A stretch of 64,000 nucleotides of DNA from Scytonematopsis contorta HA4267-MV1 (GCA_019359035.1 JAHHIC010000094.1:1-64000); one strand, 5' to 3'; shown: positions 8,560 to 17,327, counted from the stretch's first letter. Notes: generated by a model from the sequence alone, not told the origin. Numbers and translations are program-made.

Positions 8560-9486
8560 TTGGCACTTACACAAATTACAGAAAGAAGACCCGAAGCTGT
8601 ATCCTCGAAATTAGAAAATTTACGCCTTGTAAATACATTTACTGGAAATTCTTCTGCTCTGACTATTAGTCCAGATGGAAGAACATTAGTAAGTGGGAGG
8701 TCAGCGGTCAAACTGTGGAATTTAGAAACAGGTGAATTAATAAGAACCCTCAACGGACATTCTGGCTACATTAAGTCAACAGCTTTCACTCCCGATGGTA
8801 AAAGTCTTGTTAGTTGCGGTTTAGGAGACACTATAGAATGGTGGAATTTTGAAACTGGTGAGCTAATTGGTAGATTTACCGGAGATTCCTACGCAGGAAA
8901 TAGCGTTGCAATTAGCCCAGATGGCAAGATTCTTGCTTGTGGGAACCGGGGTAAAAGTGTCCAGATGTGGAATTTGAAAACAGGTAAAGCAATTAGCAGT
9001 CTTTTGAGACATGAAGATTGGGTGACATCTATTGCTTTTAGTCCTGATTCGGAAATTCTTGCTAGTGGTAGTTACGACAAAACAATTAAACTGTGGGATG
9101 TCAACACTCAAAAAGAAATTTTTACCCTGGATAGACATTTATTCCCGGTTTACTCAGTAGCTATAAGTTCTGACGGAAATATTCTTGCTAGCGGTAGCGC
9201 AGACGAAACTATAAAAATTTGGAATTTCAAAACTGGACGAGAGATTAATACTCTTACAGGACATACCGATGAGGTTTATTCCGTAGCCATTAGTCCCGAT
9301 GGAGAAATTCTTGCTAGCGGTAGTGGGGATGAAACTATTAAATTGTGGAATTTGGCAACAGGAGAAGAGATTCATACATTAACAGGTCATTCTTCTTGCG
9401 TCAAATCCGTTGCTTTTAGTAACGACGGTCGTATTCTCACCAGTGCTAGCGCTGATGGAAATATTAACATTTGGCGTCTAGATTAA
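8560..9486 (+). CDS. Seven-bladed WD40 repeat protein
   Basis: The 308-residue protein consists almost wholly of seven WD40 repeats, enough for one closed beta-propeller. Repeats show the S-P-D-G-x-x-L-A-S-G-S and I-K-L-W-N-x-x-T-G-E pattern (for example FSPDSEILASGSYDKTIKLW). The last blade ends in WRLD at the stop. WD40 propellers are protein-interaction platforms. There is no signal peptide or kinase domain, unlike many cyanobacterial WD40 proteins. The start is a TTG at 8560 with GGGAG about 10 nt upstream. It stands between two genes for paralogous small exported proteins, both on the opposite strand, which may mean a functional link. Confidence 0.85.
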   Translation: MALTQITERRPEAVSSKLENLRLVNTFTGNSSALTISPDGRTLVSGRSAVKLWNLETGELIRTLNGHSGYIKSTAFTPDGKSLVSCGLGDTIEWWNFETGELIGRFTGDSYAGNSVAISPDGKILACGNRGKSVQMWNLKTGKAISSLLRHEDWVTSIAFSPDSEILASGSYDKTIKLWDVNTQKEIFTLDRHLFPVYSVAISSDGNILASGSADETIKIWNFKTGREINTLTGHTDEVYSVAISPDGEILASGSGDETIKLWNLATGEEIHTLTGHSSCVKSVAFSNDGRILTSASADGNINIWRLD

Positions 9487-9553
9487 TTTCCACCCAATTT
9501 CTGTAACATTATTTTGTAGAGGCGTTACAATCTGTCGGGAGACGTTACAACCC

Positions 9554-9580
9554 GAGAGACGTTACATGTAACGTCTCTAC
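9554..9580. repeat. Palindrome copy, ACGTTACA type
   Basis: GAGAGACGTTACA with its reverse complement. Two decayed fragments (GTAGAGGCGTTACAA, GGGAGACGTTACAA) sit just upstream at about 9522-9550. Confidence 0.8.
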
Positions 9581-9652
9581 ATTTTTATATTTGTTTTATT
9601 CTGCTATATAATAATACACATTTGTTTGGAAAAAACCCGGACAAAAAAAAAT

Positions 9653-9787
9653 GTAGAGACGTTACATGTAACGTCTTTATATATAACGTCTTTATATATA
9701 ACGTCTTTATATATAATGTTTCTATATATAATGTCTTTATATATAACGTTTCTATATATAACGTCATTATATATAGCATCTTTATTG
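9653..9787. repeat. Palindrome running into eight 15-bp AT-rich tandem repeats
   Basis: A palindrome begins at 9653, and its right arm TAACGTCT becomes the first part of a 15-bp unit TAACGTCTTTATATA. That unit starts at 9669, 9684, 9699, 9714, 9729, 9744, 9759 and 9774 with few changes. The array runs into the 3' end of the gene ending at 9782. Confidence 0.9.
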
Positions 9788-10201
9788 AATAACCGAACGT
9801 GATGAGTGTCGAGAGAGAATTTCTTTCATCTTCAGGTCATTTAGTTCATTGATTGCTTGTATCATTTCCCATTGATAAATTTTTAAATCAACAGATTCTA
9901 GTGCTTCCATCACATTTAGACCGGAGTTTAAATTAGCTTGGAGTATGGCACGTTGGGGTAAATTTAAAACATTAGCAATTTCTTTGTTACGACGTTGTCG
10001 CAAAGCCCAAAGCTCTTGACGTTCTAAAGGTGTGAGTCCTTCGAGTATATAAGAATCAACATCATTAGAAATATTTGCCACAGTCGAATTAGGATTTAGT
10101 ACTACAAGACTTGGTGAAGCTACAGCTATTTGTGGTACTGATAAGGCAATGGCAAGAATAATTACTAACAGGCATAAAATTTTTCTACAATTATCTACCA
10201 T
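9782..10201 (-). CDS. Small exported protein, paralogue of the gene at 7354
   Basis: The 139-residue protein has a signal peptide (ILCLLVIILAIALSVPQIAVA-SP). A helical domain follows with LTPLERQELWALRQRRNKEI, SGLNVMEALESVDL and LNDLKMKEILSR. It shares about 46 percent identity (35 of 76 aligned positions) with the product at 7354-7743, including the RQ.RN, Q.A.L..NL.SG.N and DLK.K..(I/L)SR positions. Function is unknown, and an extracytoplasmic helical protein is likely. The ATG at 10201 has AAGGAG 10 nt upstream. The 15-bp repeat array touches its stop codon. Confidence 0.7.
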   Translation of the reverse strand: MVDNCRKILCLLVIILAIALSVPQIAVASPSLVVLNPNSTVANISNDVDSYILEGLTPLERQELWALRQRRNKEIANVLNLPQRAILQANLNSGLNVMEALESVDLKIYQWEMIQAINELNDLKMKEILSRHSSRSVIQ

Positions 10202-10564
10202 CTTGAGTAGCTCCTTTGATATGAGGTTATGAAAATAACAACAGGGGATAAATCTTAAAGATGCTGAGTGCGCTGAAGCTGGAGAGATTCTATGAAGGGT
10301 TAGGAATCGCTCTGCAGAAATATCATAATTTGTTTAAATCTTTTTATTCAGTAGCATTAATTATATTTATTCATATCCTGTTTTGTACAAGTCACCAGTC
10401 ACCAGTCAACAGTCAACAGTCACCAATCAACAAACAACAGATTTATTTATAGATAAGTTTAAAAAAACATAAGAAAGAAAAATATATAAGTCATATAAAG
10501 ATTACATTCTTTTATATTTTCCGTATCACAGTTATCATCATTGGTAACACGACAGGAGTTACCC
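10202..10564. other. Intergenic region with heptamer repeats
   Basis: Holds a short run of CAGTCAC/CAGTCAA heptamers at about 10393-10435. A 63-codon open frame at 10261 ends inside these repeats and has no ribosome site or family resemblance, so I do not call it a gene. Confidence 0.6.
10554..10558 (+). promoter_or_regulatory. Ribosome binding site deciding the cbbX-like start
   Basis: AGGAG stands 6 nt before the ATG at 10565. The alternative TTG at 10541 has no such site, so the ATG is the likely start. Confidence 0.65.
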
Positions 10565-11506
10565 ATGATTGAGCAAGTCTTGGAACAAGAAGTAACCAAT
10601 ACAGTTTCAGAAGATACATCAGTAGACTTAGAAACAGTATTTCGCGAATCTCACGTGCAAGAGACTTTAGATAAATTAGACCAAGAGTTAGTGGGATTGC
10701 AGTCCGTCAAAAGCAAAGTTAGAGAAATCGCAGCTTTGTTATTAGTTGACCAAATCAGAAAAAGTCTGGGTTTAACAGCCGGCACACCCACATTGCACAT
10801 GACCTTTTTGGGTAATCCTGGTATGGGTAAAACTACGGTAGCTATGCGTATGGCGGAAATTTTATATCGCCTCGGTTATATCCGTAGAGAAAATGTCATG
10901 TTAGTAACCCGTGATGATTTAGTCGGACAAGGAATGGGTCAAACAGCACCCAAAACCAGAGAAGTTTTAAATAATGCAATGGGTGGAGTATTGCTGGTTG
11001 ACGAAGCTTACACATTGTTTCGTCCAGACCACCCCGGAGATTTTGGTTTAGAAGCCATAGAAATTTTGATGCAAGTAATGGAAAATCAGCGCGATGATTT
11101 AGTCGTCATTCTCGCAGGTTACAAAGACCAAATGGAGAGGTTTTTCCACAGTAACCCAGGGATGAATTCGCGTATTGGTTTGCACATTGACTTTAATGAT
11201 TATTCCGTAGAAGAATTGATGGTAATAGCCAAATCAATTCTGGAATCTCAACATTACAGTTTTAGTAGAGATGCCGAAAAAGCATTTGGCGAGTATCTAA
11301 TAAGACGCAAAGTAATGCCTCATTTTGCCAATGCGAGAAGCGTCAGAAATGCAATAGATAGAGCACGATTGCGACAAGCAAATAGGTTGTTAGCAATTAC
11401 GGGCAAAAAAATTACCAAACAAGATTTAATTACAATCGAAGCAGAAGACATTTTAGCAAGTCGAGTATTTAAAGAAGGCGTACCCGATTGCGCTCCGGAA
11501 AAATAA
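10565..11506 (+). CDS. CbbX/CfxQ-like AAA+ ATPase
   Basis: The 313-residue protein matches CbbX, the red-type Rubisco activase, over its whole AAA+ domain. Walker A is GNPGMGKTT, Walker B is [13 protein letters not shown], followed by [16 protein letters not shown], an arginine-finger region NPGMNSRIG and the C-terminal [20 protein letters not shown]. CbbX forms hexamers that pull on the Rubisco large-subunit tail. From memory, proteobacterial and plastid CbbX have a pore loop GQYIGHTAPKT; here it reads [11 protein letters not shown], so the tyrosine needed for threading is missing. Cyanobacteria use form IB Rubisco, so another client is likely. No rbc or cbb gene is nearby; the neighbour is a convergent M48 protease. 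Confidence 0.85.
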   Translation: MIEQVLEQEVTNTVSEDTSVDLETVFRESHVQETLDKLDQELVGLQSVKSKVREIAALLLVDQIRKSLGLTAGTPTLHMTFLGNPGMGKTTVAMRMAEILYRLGYIRRENVMLVTRDDLVGQGMGQTAPKTREVLNNAMGGVLLVDEAYTLFRPDHPGDFGLEAIEILMQVMENQRDDLVVILAGYKDQMERFFHSNPGMNSRIGLHIDFNDYSVEELMVIAKSILESQHYSFSRDAEKAFGEYLIRRKVMPHFANARSVRNAIDRARLRQANRLLAITGKKITKQDLITIEAEDILASRVFKEGVPDCAPEK

Positions 11507-11513
11507 AACCCTT

Positions 11514-11541
11514 GTAGAGACGTTACATGTAACGTCTCTAC
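11514..11541. terminator. 28-bp palindrome in a convergent gap, likely bidirectional terminator
   Basis: The perfect palindrome (half-site GTAGAGACGTTACA) fills the 40-bp gap between the stop codons at 11506 and 11547. It would form a 12-14 bp stem in either transcript. Confidence 0.5.
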
Positions 11542-11546
11542 ATTCT

Positions 11547-12512
11547 TCATCCTCCTTTTCTTCGATTAATTTCCCGTTGTAATTCTTCAATCTGTTGGCG
11601 TAATTTTTCAGCTTCGTCATTAGGAGTAGGAGCTTCAACTTTTACATTTACTGCTCCCGAAGCTGGAGATTTTTGATAATTACCTTTTTTAATTTGTTGA
11701 TATTCTTCCGATACTGCCCATTCCTGTAAATAGTGCAAACGTTCGACTGGGAAAGGGTGGGTGAGCATTGTACCCGAAATACCCGTATACATTAAAAATT
11801 TATACACTTGATTAAGTCCATCTTCGTCAAGCGCTTGATAATTTTGCGACTGTTTAATAAATTCCTGTAAACTACATTCATGGGAATATTTTATACTTCC
11901 ACCAGAAAGTTTCATCATTGTGGACATAACTGTATTTAAGTCATCGGTAACTAACAGAGCAGCCCGGTCTGAAGTTAACTCAGCTTTGCGTCGCCACTCA
12001 TAAAAAGCTAGCAACAAACCTTGACTAATAAAATTACCTAGACCAAACGTTCTTTCACCAATAGCAGTTGCAACACTTCTTGCCCATATTGCCATTTGAA
12101 TTAAAATAGTATGACCACACTTAATGTGTCCCAGTTCATGGGCTAACACCGCCCTAATTTCGTTTTCCTCTAGTAAATCTAGTATTCCTGTGTTTATGAC
12201 TATATAAGGATGCTCTTGCCCCAGAGCGTAACTATTTGCTTGGGCGTTTTGGTCTACAAACAGTGCTGGTTCCGGATAAATATCCAAATCCCGGGCGCAT
12301 TCGCGAAAAATCTGGTAGATAGTGGAATATTGTCTTGGTCCCACTTGAATGGTGTTACCCATTAAATAAACGAACTGAGGACGTTCAGCAAAAAATTCCA
12401 CAAATTTACGAGCGACAAAATCAAACCCTGGTAGACTGCGTAAGGCTTGCTCAGCTTGACGGTCAAGGGGATGTCTAAAAGCTTCGCCAGAAATTCCTTT
12501 GTAAGTAGGCAT
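11547..12512 (-). CDS. M48-family zinc metalloprotease
   Basis: The 321-residue protein carries the zinc motif HELGH in VLAHELGHIKCGH, and the third ligand probably lies in RRKAELTSDRAALL. This is the layout of peptidase M48 (HtpX/YcaL/Oma1 group). It lacks the usual strong N-terminal membrane anchors; only a moderately hydrophobic stretch near ISQGLLLAF is seen, so a soluble or peripherally bound enzyme is likely. The C-terminus is a basic coiled coil (EKLRQQIEELQREINRRKGG). The start MPTYKGISGEAFRHPLDR looks natural. It is convergent with the CbbX-like gene. Confidence 0.9.
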   Translation of the reverse strand: MPTYKGISGEAFRHPLDRQAEQALRSLPGFDFVARKFVEFFAERPQFVYLMGNTIQVGPRQYSTIYQIFRECARDLDIYPEPALFVDQNAQANSYALGQEHPYIVINTGILDLLEENEIRAVLAHELGHIKCGHTILIQMAIWARSVATAIGERTFGLGNFISQGLLLAFYEWRRKAELTSDRAALLVTDDLNTVMSTMMKLSGGSIKYSHECSLQEFIKQSQNYQALDEDGLNQVYKFLMYTGISGTMLTHPFPVERLHYLQEWAVSEEYQQIKKGNYQKSPASGAVNVKVEAPTPNDEAEKLRQQIEELQREINRRKGG

Positions 12513-12808
12513 AATTTTAATAAATGAAGGAAGAAGTCTAAGGGAAGAAGGAAGAATAATGGAAAAAGAACGATAGGGTACGGATTACTAGTAAAAGTAT
12601 AATTATTGACTATTTCTATTGACCGTAAGGATTTTAAAACCCTTAATGCCTTAATTGAAATACTTCTTCCTTCTCCCTCTTTATCGTAATTGGTCTGTAA
12701 TCTAAGCAACAGCTTTAGAAGACAGGCTACTTCGAGAGCTGCAACATAATAGAAAGAGAAATGGGGCAATTAGAAGTACAAATCACCCTCGTATGGAATT
12801 GAAAGCGC

Positions 12809-14470
12809 GTGATTGAAGCTGAAGTTCATTTATCACTACACAATTTCCTGCGTTCGCAGGAGGGTTTTCCTTCTTGGCCTCATCATTTAACGATGGCAAG
12901 ATTGGTGGCTCGTACCTTAAGAGTTGGACGTAGTGCCTTAATTCAGGTTGGGGCTACTAGTGGCTATCAAGGACGGTATCGCACTAGCTTTGTAGCATCT
13001 GCATTAATGTGGCAAGGCCCGGTGATTATTGTAGCCCCAGAATCGGTACAGCAACGCCTGTTAACAGTAGAAATCAAGCGTCTTCAACAATGGCTACAAA
13101 TCAACAAAGCTATTAAAGTGGGTGACGTTTTCCCCGATAACCAGTTCCAAGGGCTGTTCCTGACTACACCACAAGCTTGGTTGAAAGCCAGATTAACACA
13201 AGGAAGTAATTTTGGTGTGGGTATTCCCACCATAATTGATGGCGTGGATGATTTAGAATATTGGGTACGCGAATCCCTGACTGTGAGCATTGAGCCATGT
13301 GATTGGGAAGAATTGGCATTGGCTTATCCGCAACAAAAATCAGCCATACTCAATGCACAAGCGCAGTTAACACAGCAAGCTTTTTTACATCCTCCTAACC
13401 CTTATGAATGTTATTTAATTTCTGAAATCGAAACCGAAATTCTATTACGCTTATATTCAGTTTTAGACATACCAAACCTAAGTAAAACCTGGCAAAACTT
13501 CTGGCAACAATTCCAATTCTGTACAGACACCCCACCCAGCAGAGACGCGATAAATCGCGTTTCTACCGACTCCTCATCCCAAAAAGACGCGATAAATCGC
13601 GTTTCTACCGACTCCTCATCCCAAAAAGACACGATAAATCGTGTCTCTACCCACTCCCCACTTCTATGGATGACTATCGCTCGTCGTCAAGGTGCTTTTT
13701 CTTTACATTGCGCTCCCATAGAACTTGACAAAATTCTTAACCCAATTTGGCAACAGCAACCTGTGGTATTGATTGGTAGCGCTTTAGAACCAGAACAAGA
13801 AGCAACGTTATTTCGCTCCCGAATCGGTTTACAAGATGTTATTCCTTTAAAATTTTCCGGAGAAAATCAAAGCGAAGCCATACAACTGTATTTACCACAT
13901 CAGCTACCTCTACCCAATACTCCAGAATTTCAGTCGGCTTTTATTCACAAAGTTCGCACCCTGGTTTGTTTAAGTGCAACAGTTCCTGGTTTGACGGTGG
14001 TTTTGGTTGGGGATGTGCCTTTAAAAGCTCAAGTCGCAACCATTTTAGCTTCTGAGTTTGGTTCACGGGTGCAAGTGGAAAAAACCTGTTTAGACGAAAA
14101 TGGCATTTTGGTTAGCGGTTGGGAATTTTGGCGCGAGCATCAAAGTGTTTTACCGTCTCCTCAGCTTTTAATTGTTGCTACCTTACCTTTACCGTCTTTA
14201 GAAAATCCTTTAGTAGCTGGCATGGTAGCTCATTATAAGCGTACTCATCAAGACTGGTTTCGTCTATACCTGTTACCAGCAGCTTTAAATGAATTGCAAC
14301 GAGCTGTCGCACCAGTAAGGGAAAGTAAAGGTATTTTGGCTTTATTAGACAGCCGTGTTGTTAATCGCAGTTACGGAGCTCAAGTTTTAACAGCTCTTAG
14401 TCCCTCTGCACGCATTAATTATCTTGACCCCAGTTTATTTACCAATACTTCGCAAGATGATTCTGCTTAA
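12809..14470 (+). CDS. Degenerate DinG/Rad3-like helicase protein with in-frame palindrome insertion
   Basis: The C-terminal third (LPAALNELQRAVAPVRESKG, then ILALLDSRVVNRSYG) matches the second RecA domain of DinG-type helicases. The N-terminal region has the expected layout, but motif I reads QVGATSGYQGRYRTSF without the GKT lysine. Motif II is IDGVDDLE rather than DEAH, and motif VI lacks GRxxR. It is therefore probably not an active ATPase. Around residues 245-281 three palindrome copies with 42-bp period encode a repeated [14 protein letters not shown], splitting the two lobes without breaking the frame. The start is GTG at 12809, since the nearby ATG at 12793 stops quickly. Length is 553, or about 515 without the insertion. 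Confidence 0.65.
   Translation: MIEAEVHLSLHNFLRSQEGFPSWPHHLTMARLVARTLRVGRSALIQVGATSGYQGRYRTSFVASALMWQGPVIIVAPESVQQRLLTVEIKRLQQWLQINKAIKVGDVFPDNQFQGLFLTTPQAWLKARLTQGSNFGVGIPTIIDGVDDLEYWVRESLTVSIEPCDWEELALAYPQQKSAILNAQAQLTQQAFLHPPNPYECYLISEIETEILLRLYSVLDIPNLSKTWQNFWQQFQFCTDTPPSRDAINRVSTDSSSQKDAINRVSTDSSSQKDTINRVSTHSPLLWMTIARRQGAFSLHCAPIELDKILNPIWQQQPVVLIGSALEPEQEATLFRSRIGLQDVIPLKFSGENQSEAIQLYLPHQLPLPNTPEFQSAFIHKVRTLVCLSATVPGLTVVLVGDVPLKAQVATILASEFGSRVQVEKTCLDENGILVSGWEFWREHQSVLPSPQLLIVATLPLPSLENPLVAGMVAHYKRTHQDWFRLYLLPAALNELQRAVAPVRESKGILALLDSRVVNRSYGAQVLTALSPSARINYLDPSLFTNTSQDDSA
13539..13650 (+). repeat. Three palindromes with 42-bp period inside a coding region
   Basis: Copies of the GAGACGCGAT-type palindrome lie at 13539-13566, 13581-13608 and 13623-13650, exactly 42 bp apart with a 14-bp spacer (CGACTCCTCATCCC). 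The unit is 14 codons long, so the reading frame is kept. Confidence 0.9.
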
Positions 14471-14555
14471 TCGTTTCCACTCTTTACGTTATTATCAGCA
14501 GTAGCAGGGATTTCCATGCTGTTTAAATCTTGAATTTATAATTCCGAGTTTTATT

Positions 14556-14771
14556 ATGGGCGAAGCAAAGCGTCGTAAAGCTACATTGGGAGAAAAATAC
14601 GGCCACGAAGAAGAGCGTATCCTACCTTGGGTGCCAATCACCAAATCCCAATCCGAACTTTTCATGAAATGGACGACACGCGGTACTTGGTTTTTTATTG
14701 GCATTCTAGTTACCACTTGGTTAACTATCCGTTTTATTGGTCCCGCTTTCGGTTGGTGGCAAGTAGTCTGA
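14556..14771 (+). CDS. DUF2839 family small membrane protein
   Basis: The 71-residue protein starts MGEAKRRKATLGEKYG, the typical opening of the cyanobacterial DUF2839 family. It has a soluble charged N-terminal half and one membrane helix (WFFIGILVTTWLTIRFIGPAFG). Function is not established. It lies 86 bp behind the helicase-like gene on the same strand. Confidence 0.85.
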   Translation: MGEAKRRKATLGEKYGHEEERILPWVPITKSQSELFMKWTTRGTWFFIGILVTTWLTIRFIGPAFGWWQVV

Positions 14772-14862
14772 AGAAGGTATTTAGCATTTAGCAGAGGGCA
14801 GAAGGCACAAAATTAGGAGGATTGATAATCCAACCAACCTGAACAAAATTAGTCAAAATACT

Positions 14863-14890
14863 GTAGAGACGCGATTAATCGCGTCTCTAC
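14863..14890. repeat. 28-bp palindrome, GCGATT type
   Basis: Perfect palindrome with half-site GTAGAGACGCGATT, about 90 bp after the DUF2839 stop codon. Confidence 0.95.
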
Positions 14891-15357
14891 ATTGTTTATG
14901 ACGTAAAATATCTATTTTTTTGGTGTATATACCTACTCCCAATAACAACCGCTATGTTTGAAAAATTTCGCTATGTTTGTTGACTTTTTTTAACAATAGT
15001 TGTCATGTTAACTACACTTAATTAAGTACAATTGCGATTATGATAGCGCCTAAGCTTAGATTGCCAAAAGCACTTCACATCAGGGTTATTATATTTATTT
15101 TACTTATGGGAACATTTCTAGCAGTTTGTAGTTCTTCACTTCTAGGGTTCATAAGTAGCCTGTGTAACAATTTAAGCAACTTTTAATAAATTTCTGCCGA
15201 AATGGCAACATCCCGTTTTCCACTCAAGTTATCTTTTGTGGTTAGTCAAACTATTTTGAGTTTTACATTTGGGATTGTAGATTTCACTATTAAAACCTAG
15301 CAATTCACTTGTCCATGAATTTAAAGGGGAAAAAATCAGTAGTTGAGGCTATCAGCA

Positions 15358-15371
15358 GTAAACTTAATTAC
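15358..15371 (+). promoter_or_regulatory. Possible NtcA-binding site
   Basis: GTAAACTTAATTAC fits the GTA-N8-TAC consensus exactly. A TAAACT hexamer lies 17 nt downstream (15389), whereas class II NtcA promoters usually have about 22 nt to the -10 box. The next gene starts 540 bp away. Confidence 0.25.
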
Positions 15372-15912
15372 TTGTTAGTAGATAAATCTAAACTCTCAAA
15401 TTTTCGGGGAGCATCTACCACACAAACGAGCATAAGGATTTTTATTATATGCACAAAACCTGATAAATGTCTAATTCTTGTCACATAAAGCACCTAGAAA
15501 ATAACCGCGCAAAAGGCATTAAATTGAAGCTAAATAGGGTTAAGTCCAAAAAAAATAGCAAAATTTGTCTGAAAGTTGTTAAAAAAGGTGTAAAATGTAA
15601 CTTCCTTGCAGTTGACATCTTTCAAAGATGAGTTAGTCTAATAGCGGATTGACTCGCCGAAGGGGTATATCCTGGCAGAATTGTATAAAGATTATATAAA
15701 TATTTGCATTCCTGTCGGATATGTCGAAACTGCAAATTGAATACTTTGATACAGCATGTTTTCCCACAATTTACTAACTTAACCTAGGTAACCTGTGAAA
15801 AAACCTGTAAGCGTCTGGAAATGGTACTAAATAGTTTACAATACCTCTGGATGAGCAAATCTAAAGAAAATATAAAACTAACTAATACGACTGTGGTGTT
15901 TGGAGGATAGAC

Positions 15913-16257
15913 GTGTTTCTGAGATTAGCCCAACAACATCGACAATTCGTTCAGGACCTAGTGATGAACCTACAAGCTTTGGCAATTGTGCTAGAGCGTC
16001 GAGGTTATCCGGCTTCCTGTTACACTTGTGGCGACCAAATGAACAGTGCTTCGTTTATGGTAAGCCTGGGAGACGACCACCTAATTAGGTTTTTGGTCTC
16101 CGACTACGGAATCACATGGACAGAAATGCGGGACGACCGCGAGTTAATGAAGTTAGAAGGTGCGGAAGCGGTTAACCAACTCCAAGAGCTTGCTAACATT
16201 ATCAAACAACCCGTGCAATCCTCAACAGCGGTAAAAGCTTTTGCTAAACGCAGTTAA
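15913..16257 (+). CDS. DUF1815 family protein
   Basis: The 114-residue soluble protein matches the cyanobacteria-specific DUF1815 family (MFLRLAQQHRQFVQDLVMNL, then CYTCGDQMNSASFMV and FLVSDYGITWTEMRDDREL). Function is not established. The start is GTG at 15913 with a strong GGAGG about 7 nt upstream. It stands alone, with more than 1 kb of non-coding DNA before it and about 570 bp after it. Confidence 0.85.
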   Translation: MFLRLAQQHRQFVQDLVMNLQALAIVLERRGYPASCYTCGDQMNSASFMVSLGDDHLIRFLVSDYGITWTEMRDDRELMKLEGAEAVNQLQELANIIKQPVQSSTAVKAFAKRS

Positions 16258-16824
16258 GATTTGCAACGTCTGATAATTTTAAATAACTCGCCAACGGACG
16301 ATTAGATGGCAAATTAGGAATCAGGTATTGGGAAGAAGAATGAAGGATATTCTCAGAACCAGTGCTTAGGAAATATTATGAATCGGAGCTGTGGCAGCTT
16401 TGTAAAACTTTTATCTGGCTCGATGCTTTTTGGGTAGATAAAAATTTATGTAGTAACCCCTAAGTGCAATTATTATAGGGAATAATCTATAAAAAGCTAA
16501 TTTTAGTTACTGCCAATTACCTATTCCAATAACCTTCTAATCCTTGCAATTTACTCAAATCAAGCATTTTACAAGTGTTAGCAACTCGCGACATCAAATA
16601 TTGTGCTAGCAAAAAATATTAATAACTAAAGTACTTGTGATTTTTGGAACGCCATTAGTGCAGCTACAAATATAGTGGCAGATTATTGATATCACACTAA
16701 TAAACCTCACCCCCAACCCCCTCCCCGTTAACGGGAAGGGGGCTACGATGCGCGTTACTTTTAAATAAAATGTTATTGTATTTGTTGTGTGAAAAATCTA
16801 TATTTGTGACCCTGCTTTGTAAAA
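16258..16824. other. Intergenic region with one REP-like hairpin
   Basis: Non-coding AT-rich DNA. A single G-rich hairpin element of the type seen at 2757 lies at 16705-16749 (CCCCCAACCCCCTCCCCG, hairpin, CTACGAT). Confidence 0.65.
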
Positions 16825-17325
16825 ATGTCTCCAGAAAAATCAGCTCAGCCTCAACTACCCCCCATTGATGCTATTGATGCCCCAACCTTAGGGAGTTGTT
16901 ACGAAAATTGGTTTGAATATCCTGTTAAAGTACAGCCGCATCACACCGATTATGCTGGAGTTGTTTGGCATGGTCGCTACATAAATTGGATGGAAGAGGC
17001 ACGAGTAGAGTGCTTACGCTCAATAGGTATGGAATTTGCTGATTTAGTGGCTTTAGGTTGCGACCTATCAGTTGTAGGGTTATCTATAAAGTATCACCGT
17101 TCACTTCGCTTAGGGGTCTCAGCGATAGTAAAAACCCGTCTTGAAGTAAGCGGAGTTCGCATGAATTGGAATTACGCTATCGTCTCACCAGATCAGCAAG
17201 AGTTATACGTCACTGCTCAGGTAACTTTAGTGCCTTTAGATAAAGAAAGAGGTAAAATTATGCGCCAGTTACCTTCTAATTTTCAAGAGGCACTGACGCG
17301 AATTACTACAATTTATAATGAGTAG
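16825..17325 (+). CDS. Hotdog-fold acyl-CoA thioesterase (4HBT/YbgC-like)
   Basis: The 166-residue protein has a single hotdog domain. The active-site segment HHTDYAGVVWHGRYINWMEE carries the catalytic Asp42 and the glycine that starts the central helix. Strands with VVGLSIKYHRSLRLG and VYVTAQ-like patterns follow. Such enzymes hydrolyse acyl- or aryl-CoA thioesters. In cyanobacteria, members serve fatty-acid salvage or act as DHNA-CoA thioesterase in phylloquinone synthesis, and the substrate cannot be chosen here. The N-terminal 30 residues are an extra tail. It is convergent with the small membrane gene at 17328, with only 2 bp between stop codons. Confidence 0.8.
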   Translation: MSPEKSAQPQLPPIDAIDAPTLGSCYENWFEYPVKVQPHHTDYAGVVWHGRYINWMEEARVECLRSIGMEFADLVALGCDLSVVGLSIKYHRSLRLGVSAIVKTRLEVSGVRMNWNYAIVSPDQQELYVTAQVTLVPLDKERGKIMRQLPSNFQEALTRITTIYNE

Positions 17326-17327
17326 TT

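Larger units (their letters stand above)
14772..15912. other. Long intergenic region before the DUF1815 gene
   Basis: About 1.1 kb without a convincing ORF. It contains one perfect palindrome (14863-14890) and a possible NtcA box at 15358. The rest is AT-rich. A long leader or small RNA for the DUF1815 gene is possible but nothing proves it. Confidence 0.55.

Noticed and set aside
10261-10452. 63-codon plus-strand frame with a hydrophobic segment
   Set aside because: Its C-terminus is translated heptamer repeat, and it has no ribosome site or homology I can recognise.
12362-12769. 135-codon minus-strand open frame
   Set aside because: It overlaps the N-terminal part of the M48 protease gene in another frame, is Leu/Phe-rich and has no family resemblance.
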